Shown: in pieces, positions 37,826-46,507 of the stretch | Layout of the letters: each line of letters opens with the position of its first letter | Numbering within the stretch: position 1 is the stretch's first letter | From: Kushneria marisflavi | Lineage (GTDB): Bacteria; Pseudomonadota; Gammaproteobacteria; Pseudomonadales; Halomonadaceae | Reading direction: 5' to 3' | DNA: 64,000 nt | Assembly: GCF_002157205.1 (NCBI RefSeq) | Contig: NZ_CP021358.1 | Location: 2,790,001-2,854,000 of the forward strand | The notes under the pieces: model-generated | Databases searched by the model: none | The model's input: only the letters and a program-made list of their open reading frames with translations | What the model was told of the DNA's origin: nothing | Made by a program: the position numbers and the translations under genes

Positions 37826-39007
37826 ATGGAACATACCTGGCGCTGGTTCGGCCCCCAGGACCCGGTGACGCTGGCCGATATTCGCCAGACCGGTGCCACC
37901 GGCATTGTCACGGCACTGCACGGTCACACGCCTGATGCACCCTGGTCGGTCGAGGAGATCGCTGAGCGAAAGGCGCTGATCGAGGCGGCGGGTCTGTCGT
38001 GGTCGGTGGTGGAAAGTGTACCGGTACCGGAGGCGATCAAGCAGGCGCTGGACATCGAGGCCCGTGACCGCGCCATCGCAGTGTTCTGCTCAACGCTTGA
38101 ACATCTGGCCGCCTGCGGCATCGATACGGTGTGCTACAACTTCATGCCGATTCTGGACTGGACGCGCACCGAGCTTGAATGGCCCACCGACACCGGCGGG
38201 CGCGCCCTGCGCTTTGATCAGACCGCCTTTGCCGCCTTTGAGCTGTTCATTCTTGAACGCCCGGGGGCGCAGGCGCTTTATAGTGAGGCCGAGATCGGGG
38301 CGGCGCGCCAATGCTTTGAAGGCATGGATGACACCGAGCGCGCACGGCTGGTCGATACCCTGATCGCCGGGCTGCCGGGGGCAGACCAGCACTACACGCT
38401 GTCGCAGTTTCTCGAGCATCTAAAGGCCTATGAGGCCATCGATGAAAACCGGCTGCGGGACAACTATCGCCATTTCCTGCAGCAGGTCGTGCCGGTAGCC
38501 GAGCGGCTGGGGATACGCCTGGCGGTGCATCCGGATGACCCGCCGCGCCCGCTGCTGGGGCTGCCACGGATTGTCTCGACCGCCGAGGATGCCCGCTGGG
38601 TGCTGGAGCAGGTGCGAAGTCCGGCCAACGGCCTGACCTTTTGCACCGGCTCCTATGGGGTGCGTGAAGATAACGACATTGTGGCCATGGCGCGCGAGTT
38701 TGCCCCGCACATTCACTTCATTCATCTGCGCGCCACACGGCGTGATGCTCACGACCCTTCAAGCTTTATCGAGGCGGAGCATCTGGACGGCGATGTCGAC
38801 ATGGTTGGGGTGATACGCGAGCTGGTGAGCGAGGAGCGCCGCCGCGCCGAAAACGGTGGCGCCCGACTGCCGATGCGGCCCGACCACGGCCACCAGCTCT
38901 GTGACGACAGGGCACGACAGACCAACCCCGGCTATCCGCTGATCGGACGGCTCAAGGGACTGGCCGAGCTGCGCGGAGTGGAGCGTGCCGTAAAGGCGCT
39001 GATCTAG
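37826..39007 (+). CDS. uxuA: D-mannonate dehydratase UxuA (xylose isomerase-like fold)
   Basis: A 393-aa metal-dependent dehydratase, nearly the same length as E. coli UxuA and starting the same way ([32 protein letters not shown]). Metal and substrate residues lie in [49 protein letters not shown] and [11 protein letters not shown]. It makes 2-keto-3-deoxygluconate from mannonate, the same reaction as the unrelated ManD 4.7 kb upstream. The start at 37826 follows GGGAG and AAGGG. It is the last gene of the uronate operon. Confidence 0.95.
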   Translation: MEHTWRWFGPQDPVTLADIRQTGATGIVTALHGHTPDAPWSVEEIAERKALIEAAGLSWSVVESVPVPEAIKQALDIEARDRAIAVFCSTLEHLAACGIDTVCYNFMPILDWTRTELEWPTDTGGRALRFDQTAFAAFELFILERPGAQALYSEAEIGAARQCFEGMDDTERARLVDTLIAGLPGADQHYTLSQFLEHLKAYEAIDENRLRDNYRHFLQQVVPVAERLGIRLAVHPDDPPRPLLGLPRIVSTAEDARWVLEQVRSPANGLTFCTGSYGVREDNDIVAMAREFAPHIHFIHLRATRRDAHDPSSFIEAEHLDGDVDMVGVIRELVSEERRRAENGGARLPMRPDHGHQLCDDRARQTNPGYPLIGRLKGLAELRGVERAVKALI

Positions 39008-39044
39008 CCGATGCTACTGCCGGATCGTACCGGCGCAGGGCTTG

Positions 39045-39797
39045 TCAGGATGAGAGGGCACGCGCTGCCCGGCGCCACAGGGCTCTTGGCGCTCTGGCGA
39101 CACGTCGCAGGTGTCGGGTGCGATGGCGGCGCAGCGCCTTTGCCGGCAGGCGGTATTCCATGCCTTCCTCGATGGTATAGCGGCACGGGTTACAGAGTCC
39201 GCAGGGCGCCTGATCGATCGGGCTGTAGCAGAACCAGGACTTCTCCAGTGCCTCGATAAAGCCGTGGCGTTCGGCCTCGGCTTTCATCTGCGTCTTGGAA
39301 ATCTCCAGCAGCGGGAAGTCGAAAAAGCGGAAGATAGCCTCGTCGGTATCGACGCGTTCATCGAAGGTCCAGCTGCCTTCTTCGGTAGCGACCACTCGGC
39401 CCTTCAAAAAGTGATAGGCCTTGTCATCGACGTGGACGCTCAGCTCCAGATGATGAAGGTCTTCGCTTTTGGCATAGCGGGCCAGCCAGTCATACTGACT
39501 GCCCAGATGGGCCTGCTGCGTTAGCCGGTGATACGCCGCGCTCAGCTCATGATCCTCCACAATTTCGGTGACCGGCGTGATCCGCAGCGGCTCGATTCGG
39601 GCGGCGGCTTCCGGGTCGATACTGTTCAGCGCCGCGCGTACCTCTGAAATGGCCTGCAGTTCGCGCAGACTGGAGCCGCGTCCCAGGTCGACGATGTAAT
39701 GTGGGACAACCGTCCTTTGATCGACCATCGCCGCCGAAAGCACCCGATAGGTTGAATCCCAGCCGCCTGTCCACAGTACATCTATCCGCGGTTGCAT
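39045..39797 (-). CDS. QueC-like PP-loop ATPase with Cys4 zinc site, function unknown
   Basis: A 250-aa protein with an N-terminal PP-loop (VLWTGGWDSTYRVL, residues 7-20) and a C-terminal cysteine set C190, C199, C202 and C205 (CYSPIDQAPCGLCNPC) like the zinc site of 7-cyano-7-deazaguanine synthase. The middle does not follow QueC closely, and the first motif has W where QueC has S. The C-terminal 40 residues are very Arg-rich. No queD, queE or queF lies nearby. It probably activates a carboxylate or carbonyl with ATP. ATG 39797 is chosen because the long upstream extension is not conserved-looking. Confidence 0.78.
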   Translation of the reverse strand: MQPRIDVLWTGGWDSTYRVLSAAMVDQRTVVPHYIVDLGRGSSLRELQAISEVRAALNSIDPEAAARIEPLRITPVTEIVEDHELSAAYHRLTQQAHLGSQYDWLARYAKSEDLHHLELSVHVDDKAYHFLKGRVVATEEGSWTFDERVDTDEAIFRFFDFPLLEISKTQMKAEAERHGFIEALEKSWFCYSPIDQAPCGLCNPCRYTIEEGMEYRLPAKALRRHRTRHLRRVARAPRALWRRAARALSS

Positions 39798-40024
39798 AAG
39801 CTTTCCATAATTCAGGTTTAATGGAGTGGGGCGGACGCTAGCGCATTTGGTGCTATGCCGATTAGGCCGATTCGCGCGTCTCAGGCGTGCAAGGCCGCTG
39901 CGCTTCGATCCGGTCGTGTCTGCACAATGCCCAGACCGCGGGCATTCGTTCAGGCGGGCGGACGATAGCGGGTGTATCCTGCTAATCAATGATGTCTGAT
40001 GCAGCGCGTCTGCCGGGGGATTTT

Positions 40025-40603
40025 ATGACTCCTTCATCCCGCATACTGATGTTTCTTTCACTGTCGCTGGTCGCATTGCCTGCCTGGGCGGCGACACCGC
40101 TGGCCGTCGAGGACGGGGTTTTAATCGTGTTGCTGGGTCTTTTGCTGATCGGCATTGAGGCCGTGACCCCAACCTTTGGTGTCGTGGGCCTTCTTGGGCT
40201 TCTGGTCTTTGTTATCGGGGCGTCGATGATGGTCAACGCAGGCCTTTTGCCCGGAGGCGACAGCGCGCTAGGAATGGCCATGGTCATCGCGGCGGCCCTG
40301 CTGCTGGGGGGCTTTTTGCTATGGGTCGTGATGCGCTTTTTGCGCTTTCGACATATCACGCCGATGGGCGGGCGCGAGGAGGTCATCGGCGCCGTGGCCG
40401 AAGCTACTCGTCAGTTCACCGAACACCATCAGGGGGACTATCACGGCTATGCCCGAGTGAAGGGCGAGCGGTGGCAGGCGCGCAGCACTACCCCCGTGGC
40501 AGAAGGAGAGCGTCGCCGCGTCAGCGACGTGCATGGCCTTGTGCTGGTCCTCGAGCACGAGGCGCCAGCCACCACAAACGATGCAACATCCACGCATGAA
40601 TAA
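40025..40603 (+). CDS. NfeD-family membrane protein
   Basis: A 192-aa short-type NfeD protein. A signal peptide-like start (MTPSSRILMFLSLSLVALPAWA) precedes hydrophobic helices (GVLIVLLGLLLIGIEAVTPTFGVVGLLGLLVFVIGASMMV and MAMVIAAALLLGGFLLWVVMRFL), then a C-terminal OB-fold (GYARVKGERWQARSTTPVAEGERRRVSDVHGLVLVLE). NfeD proteins work with slipins in membrane microdomain upkeep. GGGGA precedes ATG 40025. It lies 30 nt before the slipin gene, the classic pair. Confidence 0.88.
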   Translation: MTPSSRILMFLSLSLVALPAWAATPLAVEDGVLIVLLGLLLIGIEAVTPTFGVVGLLGLLVFVIGASMMVNAGLLPGGDSALGMAMVIAAALLLGGFLLWVVMRFLRFRHITPMGGREEVIGAVAEATRQFTEHHQGDYHGYARVKGERWQARSTTPVAEGERRRVSDVHGLVLVLEHEAPATTNDATSTHE

Positions 40604-40633
40604 GCCTATCAGGCCCTGTCAGGGAGACGTCGC

Positions 40634-41389
40634 ATGCTCACCTATCTGATTCCCATTGTTGTTGTTGTTTTCATTCTTGCCGCCTCGGTGAAGGTGCTGC
40701 CGGAATACAAGCGCGGAGTAGTGTTCTTTCTGGGACGCTTTCAGGGCGTCAAGGGGCCCGGGCTCTTTTTCATTATTCCCGTGATTCAGAAAATGGAGAT
40801 TGTGGATCTACGTACGGTGACGCTGGATGTGCCGGGGCAGGATGTCATCTCGCGCGACAATGTCACGGTGCGGGTCAACGCGGTCGTCTATTTCAAGGTG
40901 GTTGATCCCGAGCGTGCCATTATCCAGATCGAAAACTACGGCATGGCCACCAGTCAGATCGCCCAGACCACGCTGCGTTCGGTGCTGGGCAAGCACGATC
41001 TCGATGAGATGCTTTCCGAGCGGGATCGTCTTAATGATGATATTCAGACCATTCTCGATCAGCAGACGGAAGCCTGGGGGATCAAGGTCTCCAACGTCGA
41101 GATCAAACAGGTCGACATCAGCGAGGATATGGTGCGCGCCATCGCACGACAGGCCGAGGCAGAACGCGAGCGTCGGGCCAAGATCATCGCGGCAGAAGGG
41201 GAGATGCAGGCTTCCGAAAAGCTGGTGGAAGCCGCCGAGATCATGTCCAAAAACCCGGCCGCCCTGCAGCTTCGCTATCTGCAGACCATGAGTGACATGA
41301 GCAACAAGAATGCCTCCACCATCGTCTTCCCGCTGCCGCTGGAGATCACCAAAATCTTTGAGCAGATGCGCAATCGTTCAGAGCCCTGA
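40634..41389 (+). CDS. Slipin (stomatin-like, SPFH/band 7 protein)
   Basis: A 251-aa SPFH protein anchored by one N-terminal helix ([22 protein letters not shown]). The band 7 domain follows: [67 protein letters not shown] helical C-terminal part ([33 protein letters not shown]) is typical for oligomerisation. It is paired with nfeD as in stomatin operons. AGGGAG precedes the ATG. Confidence 0.94.
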   Translation: MLTYLIPIVVVVFILAASVKVLPEYKRGVVFFLGRFQGVKGPGLFFIIPVIQKMEIVDLRTVTLDVPGQDVISRDNVTVRVNAVVYFKVVDPERAIIQIENYGMATSQIAQTTLRSVLGKHDLDEMLSERDRLNDDIQTILDQQTEAWGIKVSNVEIKQVDISEDMVRAIARQAEAERERRAKIIAAEGEMQASEKLVEAAEIMSKNPAALQLRYLQTMSDMSNKNASTIVFPLPLEITKIFEQMRNRSEP

Positions 41390-41445
41390 GCGACTGTGAC
41401 AAATCTGAAATCGTACCGCAGACATCAACAATCTAACCTATGATG

Positions 41446-41460
41446 TGAAACGTCGTTTCA
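41446..41460. promoter_or_regulatory. Palindromic operator-like site before the yceI-like gene
   Basis: TGAAACG-t-CGTTTCA is a perfect 7-bp inverted repeat with a 1-nt centre. It follows TATGAT (41439-41444), a good -10 hexamer, so it would lie at the transcription start. It fits the GAAAC-N2-4-GTTTC pattern of PsrA-like TetR regulators. Which protein binds is inference. Confidence 0.5.
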
Positions 41461-41484
41461 AGAATCATCGAGGGAGAGCACCAC

Positions 41485-42114
41485 GTGCAAAAAACCACCG
41501 TACTGAGCGCTGCCGTACTGGCAGGCATGTTGAGCATTGCACCGGCCATGGCCGATCAGCAGACGCCTGAAACCGATAACATCAACGATGTGCCGGCAGG
41601 CAACTATACGATTGATCCGCTGCATTCCAAGATTACCTGGGGCGTGGACCATTACGGTTTTTCTCACTACGAAGGCCAGTTCGTGGATCTGTCCGGTTCG
41701 CTCAGACTCGGTGAAGATCCGGCCGACAGCAACCTGAAAATCGAGATCCCGCTGAACAGGGTGCTGACCGGCAGCGACCTGAGCGAGCATCTTCAGGGCG
41801 AGAAATTCTTTAATAGCAGCAAGCATCCGACGGCGACCTTCACCTCTACCAGCATCGAACTCGATGGTGATGATGAGGCCACCATTATTGGTGATCTCTC
41901 CCTCAATGGTCAGACCCATTCCGTGGAAATCGACGCCGAGTTCAACCGCGGGGGCGTGTACGCCTTTGACAAGAAATACCACATCGGTTTCAACGGTGAG
42001 GCCACCATCAAGCGCAGCGACTTTGCCATCAACTACCTGATGCCGGAAGGTGATCAGCAGGGCATCAGCGATGAGGTCAAGCTGCAGATCGAAGCGGAAT
42101 TCGTTCCAGAATAA
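41485..42114 (+). CDS. YceI-family periplasmic protein
   Basis: A 209-aa lipocalin-like, isoprenoid-binding periplasmic protein. A signal peptide (MQKTTVLSAAVLAGMLSIAPAMA) is followed by GNYTIDPLHSKITWGVDHYGFSHYEGQFVDLSGSLRL, the YceI start, and by ATIIGDLSLNGQTHSVEIDAEF. The C-terminal GFNGEATIKRSDFAINY is conserved in the family. The start is GTG with AGGGAGA 7 nt upstream. A terminator follows at 42170. Confidence 0.93.
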   Translation: MQKTTVLSAAVLAGMLSIAPAMADQQTPETDNINDVPAGNYTIDPLHSKITWGVDHYGFSHYEGQFVDLSGSLRLGEDPADSNLKIEIPLNRVLTGSDLSEHLQGEKFFNSSKHPTATFTSTSIELDGDDEATIIGDLSLNGQTHSVEIDAEFNRGGVYAFDKKYHIGFNGEATIKRSDFAINYLMPEGDQQGISDEVKLQIEAEFVPE

Positions 42115-42169
42115 AGTCGGTTACCTTTCTGCCATCGAGGACATGGCGTCCGTGACGTCTGATTGACAG

Positions 42170-42201
42170 GGCCGCGATCCTTGCTGATCGCGGCCTTTTT
42201 T
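42170..42201 (+). terminator. Rho-independent terminator of the yceI-like gene
   Basis: A 10-bp stem GGCCGCGATC (42170-42179) / GATCGCGGCC (42186-42195) followed by a run of T (42196-42201). Confidence 0.92.
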
Positions 42202-42765
42202 GTGGTGTCAGAACGTGTCCTTGAATCCCGGTACTCAGCGGTTGTCATCCTCTGGACGGCGGATGAGGGCTGCAGAATATGCCGACCGCGGGATGCATGA
42301 TGAATCTTCGGCTGTTAAACTGCGCCGCAATTGATGACCTCTTTGATGAGTTGAAGCAATGATCTCGATGCCTGTCACGACCCTTTGGCGTTCCACGCCA
42401 CCCTGAGCCTTTCAGGACTTTCCGCTCACCCGAGCGGTGCACTCGCACGAGTGCTTTTGTCGTGACGTCTCCGGCGTCAAATCCCCGTATGTCGTTTTAA
42501 ATTAAATCGCTGTGTCACTAGAGGCTCGCCGCCCGTTACCGGGGGGCGGCATGTCATGTCCTGTTTCAGACAGGACCATGGTATCGATGCCGTCGCTGAT
42601 CGTTTTTCGGCGCAAGGCGTCAGGCATGTTCATGGTATGTAGATAGCCATCGTAGCACGACAGGTCATCCGTTTTTCCGCCCGGCGCGCGACGTTTGAGC
42701 GCCGGCAGCACTCGCTTGCCCCATGGGGGCATCATGAATTTTTAACCGTGGAAGGAAGTGTGAGC
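42202..42765. other. Long non-coding region before the SulP transporter gene
   Basis: About 560 nt without a convincing gene. It contains the four-hairpin element at 42374-42466, a GCCGCCC/GGGCGGC stem (42528-42550) and a 7-bp stem GTCCTGT/ACAGGAC (42558-42576). Two minus-strand frames (42245-42448 and 42502-42735) lack ribosome sites and look like chance. It may be a structured leader of the SulP gene or host a small RNA. Confidence 0.5.
42374..42466. ncRNA. Candidate structured RNA: four hairpins closed by an 8-bp stem
   Basis: GTCACGAC (42374-42381) pairs with GTCGTGAC (42459-42466). Inside lie four perfect hairpins in a row: TGGCG/CGCCA (42386-42400), CCTGA/TCAGG (42402-42416), CCGCTC/GAGCGG (42422-42437) and GCACTC/GAGTGC (42439-42454). 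The last is followed by TTTT, which could also act as a weak terminator. The whole forms a five-way junction, and the strand is not settled. I do not recognise the family. Confidence 0.5.
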
Positions 42766-44265
42766 ATGAGAGGCTCAATAAAACAAAACTGGTTGTCCAA
42801 TATACGTCCTGACGTGTTGTCAGGGCTGGTTGTCGCACTGGCACTGATCCCCGAGGCCATCGCCTTTTCCATCATTGCCGGCGTCGATCCTCAGGTCGGG
42901 CTATATGCGTCCTTTTCGATGGCGGTGGTCATCTCGATTACCGGCGGACGGCCGGCGATGATTTCGGCAGCCACCGGTGCCATGGCGCTTTTGATGGTGA
43001 CGCTGGTACGCGATCACGGCCTTGAATATCTGCTGGCGGCGACCATCCTGACCGGGCTTTTGCAGATTCTGTGGGGCTATCTGAAACTGGCCAATCTGAT
43101 GCGCTTTGTCTCCCGCTCGGTGGTGGTCGGCTTTGTCAACGCACTCGCCATCCTGATCTTCATGGCGCAATTGCCGGAGATCACCGGCGCCAATGCCACG
43201 CTGACGGTCTACGCCATCATGCTGGGCGGGCTGGCGATCATTTATCTCTTCCCGTATGTGCCGAAGGTGGGCAAGGTCGTCCCTTCGCCGATGGTCTGTA
43301 TTGTGCTGATGACGGCCGTAGCCATGATCTTCGGGCTTGATGTGCGCACCGTGGGGGACATGGGCAGTCTGCCGGATAGCCTGCCGGTCTTCCTGATTCC
43401 TGATATTCCGCTCAATCTCGATACGCTCATGATCATCTTCCCCTATGCCCTGACCCTGTCGATGGTCGGGCTTCTGGAGTCGATGATGACCGCCACCATC
43501 GTCGATGATCTGACCGATACGCCCAGTGACAAGAATCGTGAATGCCGAGGCCAGGGCATTGCCAACGTGGCGACCGGTTTTCTGGGCGGCATGGCCGGCT
43601 GTGCCATGATCGGCCAGACCGTCATCAACGTGAAATCCGGCGGGCGGACAAGGCTTTCGACCATGACGGCGGGTGTGGGGCTTTTGATCATGGTGGTCTT
43701 TCTGGGCCCCTGGGTGGCACAGATTCCGATGGCCGCGCTGGTCGCCGTGATGGTCATGGTCTCGATCGGTACCTTTGACTGGGGCTCGATCCGTGATCTG
43801 CCCAAAAAGCCGCTGACCACCAACATCGTCATGCTCGCTACCGTGGCGGTGACCGTGGCTACGCATAATCTGGCCATGGGCGTACTGGTCGGCGTGCTGC
43901 TGGCGGCGCTTTTCTTTGCCAACAAGATTGGCCGAATCCTGCAGATTGATAGCGTGCTTGCCGAGCAGGAAGGCAAGCAGCAGCGTGACTATCACGTGCG
44001 CGGTCAGGTTTTTTTCGCCTCGACCACTCGCTTTGCCGATGCCTTTGACGTCAAGGAGGGGGTAGATCGGGTCTGCATCAACGTGACGCACGCCCATTTC
44101 TGGGACATTACAGCGGTCGAGGTACTGGATCGAATCGTCATGAAGTTTCGTCGAGAGGGCATCGATGTCGAGGTGATCGGGCTCAACGAAGCCAGTCAGA
44201 CCATGGTCGATCGCTTTGGGGTACACGACAAGACCGATGGCATTATAGAGCCGGGCGGTCACTGA
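42766..44265 (+). CDS. SulP-family inorganic anion transporter with STAS domain
   Basis: A 499-aa anion transporter. The N-terminal family signature is [39 protein letters not shown]. About 10-12 membrane segments follow to residue 390, then a C-terminal STAS domain ([54 protein letters not shown]). The family includes sulfate and bicarbonate (BicA-like) carriers; the substrate cannot be decided. GGAAGGA lies 9 nt before ATG 42766. A Usp gene follows, a common SulP partner. Confidence 0.92.
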   Translation: MRGSIKQNWLSNIRPDVLSGLVVALALIPEAIAFSIIAGVDPQVGLYASFSMAVVISITGGRPAMISAATGAMALLMVTLVRDHGLEYLLAATILTGLLQILWGYLKLANLMRFVSRSVVVGFVNALAILIFMAQLPEITGANATLTVYAIMLGGLAIIYLFPYVPKVGKVVPSPMVCIVLMTAVAMIFGLDVRTVGDMGSLPDSLPVFLIPDIPLNLDTLMIIFPYALTLSMVGLLESMMTATIVDDLTDTPSDKNRECRGQGIANVATGFLGGMAGCAMIGQTVINVKSGGRTRLSTMTAGVGLLIMVVFLGPWVAQIPMAALVAVMVMVSIGTFDWGSIRDLPKKPLTTNIVMLATVAVTVATHNLAMGVLVGVLLAALFFANKIGRILQIDSVLAEQEGKQQRDYHVRGQVFFASTTRFADAFDVKEGVDRVCINVTHAHFWDITAVEVLDRIVMKFRREGIDVEVIGLNEASQTMVDRFGVHDKTDGIIEPGGH

Positions 44266-44347
44266 GCGTCATCATGTTTCCGGGCCACGGCATGTGTGCC
44301 CGGTATGAGCCACACTCGAACAACGACACGTGTTGCGGGAGATTCCC

Positions 44348-45199
44348 ATGAGCAGAACCATCATTGCCTGCTTCGATGATCAGGCACGCTCTGACAGCGC
44401 CATCGGTGACTATGCGGCCTGGGCGGCCCGCCGGATCGAGGCGCCCTTGTGTCTTTTGCATGTTCTTGAGCAAAAAGTCATCACGCATGAGGATTATTCC
44501 GGCCAGATCGGGCTGGGGACTCGTGAGCGCATGCTGGAGGAGCGCACCGAAGAAGAAGGGCGAATGATTCGTCAGGCGCGTGACGAAGGACGCCAGATGC
44601 TTGAGGCGCTCAAGGCGCGTTTGACCGATGACACCCTGACGCCACAGACCCAGCAGCGCCATGGCGTGCTGGCAGAGACCCTGCGTGAACAGTGTCAAAA
44701 AGAGGATCTACTGGTACTGGGGCGATGTGGCCATCAGCACGATCATGAAGATGAAAGCACATCACTGGGCGCGCATCTGGAAGATCTGGCGCAGCATCTC
44801 GATGTGCCCATGCTGATCGCTCCGGCCCGGTTTCAGGTGCCGGCTCGTGCCATGGTGGCCTTCGATGGCAGTGAAAGAGGTCTTGAGCAGCTTTCGCGGC
44901 TGGTCAAATGGGGTTGGCTTGAAGGGCTCGAAACGCATGTGGTGCATGTCAGCGAACCGGCTGACAAGGCACCGGCCGAGCGTGGCGCTGAACTGTTGAA
45001 GGCGGCCGGTATTGATGCCCAGCCTGTCACTCTGGAAGGGGATGCCGGGCGCAAGCTACCGGCCTACGCTCGTGAGCAGGCGATCGATTTTGTCGCGATG
45101 GGCGCCTATGGACACAGCTCGCTGCGGCGCTTTTTGATGGGCAGTACGACCCACAGGTTGCTGGAGGCGATGCCGGGCGCGATTCTTTTGATGCGCTGA
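44348..45199 (+). CDS. Universal stress protein with two Usp domains
   Basis: A 283-aa cytoplasmic protein with two tandem Usp domains. The first (TIIACFDDQARSDSAIGDYAAWAARRIEAPLCLLHVLE) ends near residue 150; the second starts PARAMVAFDGSERGLEQLSRLVKWGWLEGLETHVVHV and ends with the ATP-type loop AMGAYGHSSLRRFLMGSTTHRLLEAMPGAILLMR. GGGAG precedes ATG 44348. It is downstream of the SulP gene by 82 nt and probably co-transcribed. Confidence 0.92.
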   Translation: MSRTIIACFDDQARSDSAIGDYAAWAARRIEAPLCLLHVLEQKVITHEDYSGQIGLGTRERMLEERTEEEGRMIRQARDEGRQMLEALKARLTDDTLTPQTQQRHGVLAETLREQCQKEDLLVLGRCGHQHDHEDESTSLGAHLEDLAQHLDVPMLIAPARFQVPARAMVAFDGSERGLEQLSRLVKWGWLEGLETHVVHVSEPADKAPAERGAELLKAAGIDAQPVTLEGDAGRKLPAYAREQAIDFVAMGAYGHSSLRRFLMGSTTHRLLEAMPGAILLMR

Positions 45200-45220
45200 T
45201 CACACCCCCACCGCCAGTAA

Positions 45221-45251
45221 AAAGGGGCGCCCGACCGGGCGCCCCTTTTTT
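45221..45251. terminator. Bidirectional terminator between the Usp gene and the aryl polyene operon
   Basis: Arms 45221-45233 and 45236-45248 (AAAGGGGCGCCCG and its complement), with T runs on both strands. It ends the plus-strand SulP-Usp unit and the minus-strand operon whose last gene stops at 45272. Confidence 0.92.
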
Positions 45252-45271
45252 GATCGGCTTCACAAGAGACG

Positions 45272-45739
45272 TTACTGCCCCATTGTGACCATGTCGCCCT
45301 TGAAGGCCACTTCGGTCACGACGTTGCCGGCACGGCACTCATAGCGCTGACTGTCCGGATTGGCGCGCTGTTCGTAGTAGCTGGTGATATTGACGATAGC
45401 ATTGGCGCCGACCTGACGGGCACGCTCCTGCAGGGCCAGCAGCGACTGAAGCGCCGCCAGACGACAGGATTCGTCATCGGTACGTAGGGCTGCGCGTACC
45501 TTGTTGGAACTATAGAAGCCGCCACGACGTGTCTGAATGGCCGGATGCTGCTGGTCGGCAAAATAGAGCCGGATCGAGGGGTCGAGCTTTTCCTGCGCCT
45601 CGGGCTGCGTCATGACCTCGGACAGCGGCTGCATCAGAAAGGTGTTGCGTGCCTGTGCAGGGCCTGCCGTGGCCAGCATGATCAGGGCACCCGTCATGGC
45701 GGCAGCCAGTGAGACTTTAAAGGGCAGGTGGAAGGTCAT
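45272..45739 (-). CDS. Secreted protein of the 'excinuclease ATPase subunit-like' hypothetical family
   Basis: A 155-aa exported protein. The signal peptide is MTFHLPFKVSLAAAMTGALIMLATAGPAQA. The mature part has KLDPSIRLYFADQQHP, CRLAALQSLLALQERARQVGANAIVNITSYYEQR and YECRAGNVVTEVAFKG. Similar proteins are often labelled 'excinuclease ATPase subunit' with no support for that role. CGGAGG lies about 7 nt before ATG 45739. It is the last gene on this strand before the terminator, about 85 nt after the methyltransferase gene, so it may be co-transcribed with the pigment cluster. Confidence 0.8.
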   Translation of the reverse strand: MTFHLPFKVSLAAAMTGALIMLATAGPAQARNTFLMQPLSEVMTQPEAQEKLDPSIRLYFADQQHPAIQTRRGGFYSSNKVRAALRTDDESCRLAALQSLLALQERARQVGANAIVNITSYYEQRANPDSQRYECRAGNVVTEVAFKGDMVTMGQ

Positions 45740-45823
45740 CGAACGTCCTCCGGGAGGTATCAAAAAGGCAGGGTGCACAATGTAGCCTTTCACACACGTT
45801 TGCGAAAGGCCACGATGCGGGCC

Positions 45824-46423
45824 TCAGTCTGAAAACGGTTTACGAAAGGCCTGAAAGCAGTGCTGATTTCGCGGCAGTGCCACGACCCGGTGCGCATCGA
45901 GCCCCGGCACCCTGACGGGCTCAAGCTGCGCAAACGCTGGAATATCCTCGGGGCTGACCCGGTTATAAGGGGGGTGGTCATTCCAGCCCAGCAGCAGTAA
46001 TCCGCCGGGACGCAGACAGTCAATGCAGGCGGTAAAGGCCTGTTCCACATCGGCCAGCTCATTCAACCCCCAGCCCAGCACGCCGTTACATAGCACGGCG
46101 TCGAGCCCCTCATCCGGGATATGATCGCCGAGCATGGTCAGGTTGCCCACGATATGGCTGTCTCCGCCAAAGGGGCGCTTGGCGGCGTCCAGATCGATGG
46201 TGGTGACCTCGGTGTCGCCCAGCAGTGACGGATAGTGATGGGTATACCAGCCACAGCCCACCATCAGCACGCGACGAATGCTGTCATCGCCTGCGATGGC
46301 CGGCAGAATGTGGTTTTCAAACATGATGCGGTCACGGTAAGGATAACGCAGCCGGACACCATGATGGTCCAGCGTGCGAAGGGTCGTGGCCGTCCAGCCA
46401 TATAGCGCTGCCTTGAACGTCAT
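45824..46423 (-). CDS. Class I SAM-dependent methyltransferase
   Basis: A 199-aa methyltransferase-like protein. The SAM loop is RRVLMVGCGWYTHHYPSLL, followed by the acidic residue in VTTIDLD, then DAVLCNGVLGWGLNEL and CLRPGGLLLLGWND. Aryl polyene clusters often carry a methyltransferase that caps the aryl head group, which fits its place 85 nt downstream of the ketoreductase gene. The substrate is inference. Confidence 0.82.
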   Translation of the reverse strand: MTFKAALYGWTATTLRTLDHHGVRLRYPYRDRIMFENHILPAIAGDDSIRRVLMVGCGWYTHHYPSLLGDTEVTTIDLDAAKRPFGGDSHIVGNLTMLGDHIPDEGLDAVLCNGVLGWGLNELADVEQAFTACIDCLRPGGLLLLGWNDHPPYNRVSPEDIPAFAQLEPVRVPGLDAHRVVALPRNQHCFQAFRKPFSD

Positions 46424-46507
46424 GTATCGTCTCTCGTTATTGTCTTGTCGTGATACGAAACACTCAAAAACGAGCGCACTGCCTGATGCTGGCCTGAAAA
46501 AGCGCGA

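Noticed and set aside
39019..39034. Terminator between uxuA and the PP-loop gene
   Set aside because: GCCGG/CCGGC is only 5 bp and has no T tract on either strand.
42374..42466. tRNA-like cloverleaf
   Set aside because: It has four hairpins and no anticodon loop, T loop or CCA end, so it cannot be a tRNA.
42502..42735. Possible 77-codon minus-strand gene before the SulP gene
   Set aside because: No ribosome site or motif; the region folds into hairpins instead.
42901..44262. Minus-strand open frame (453 codons)
   Set aside because: It is antisense to the SulP gene, His/Asp/Arg-rich, and has no ribosome site.
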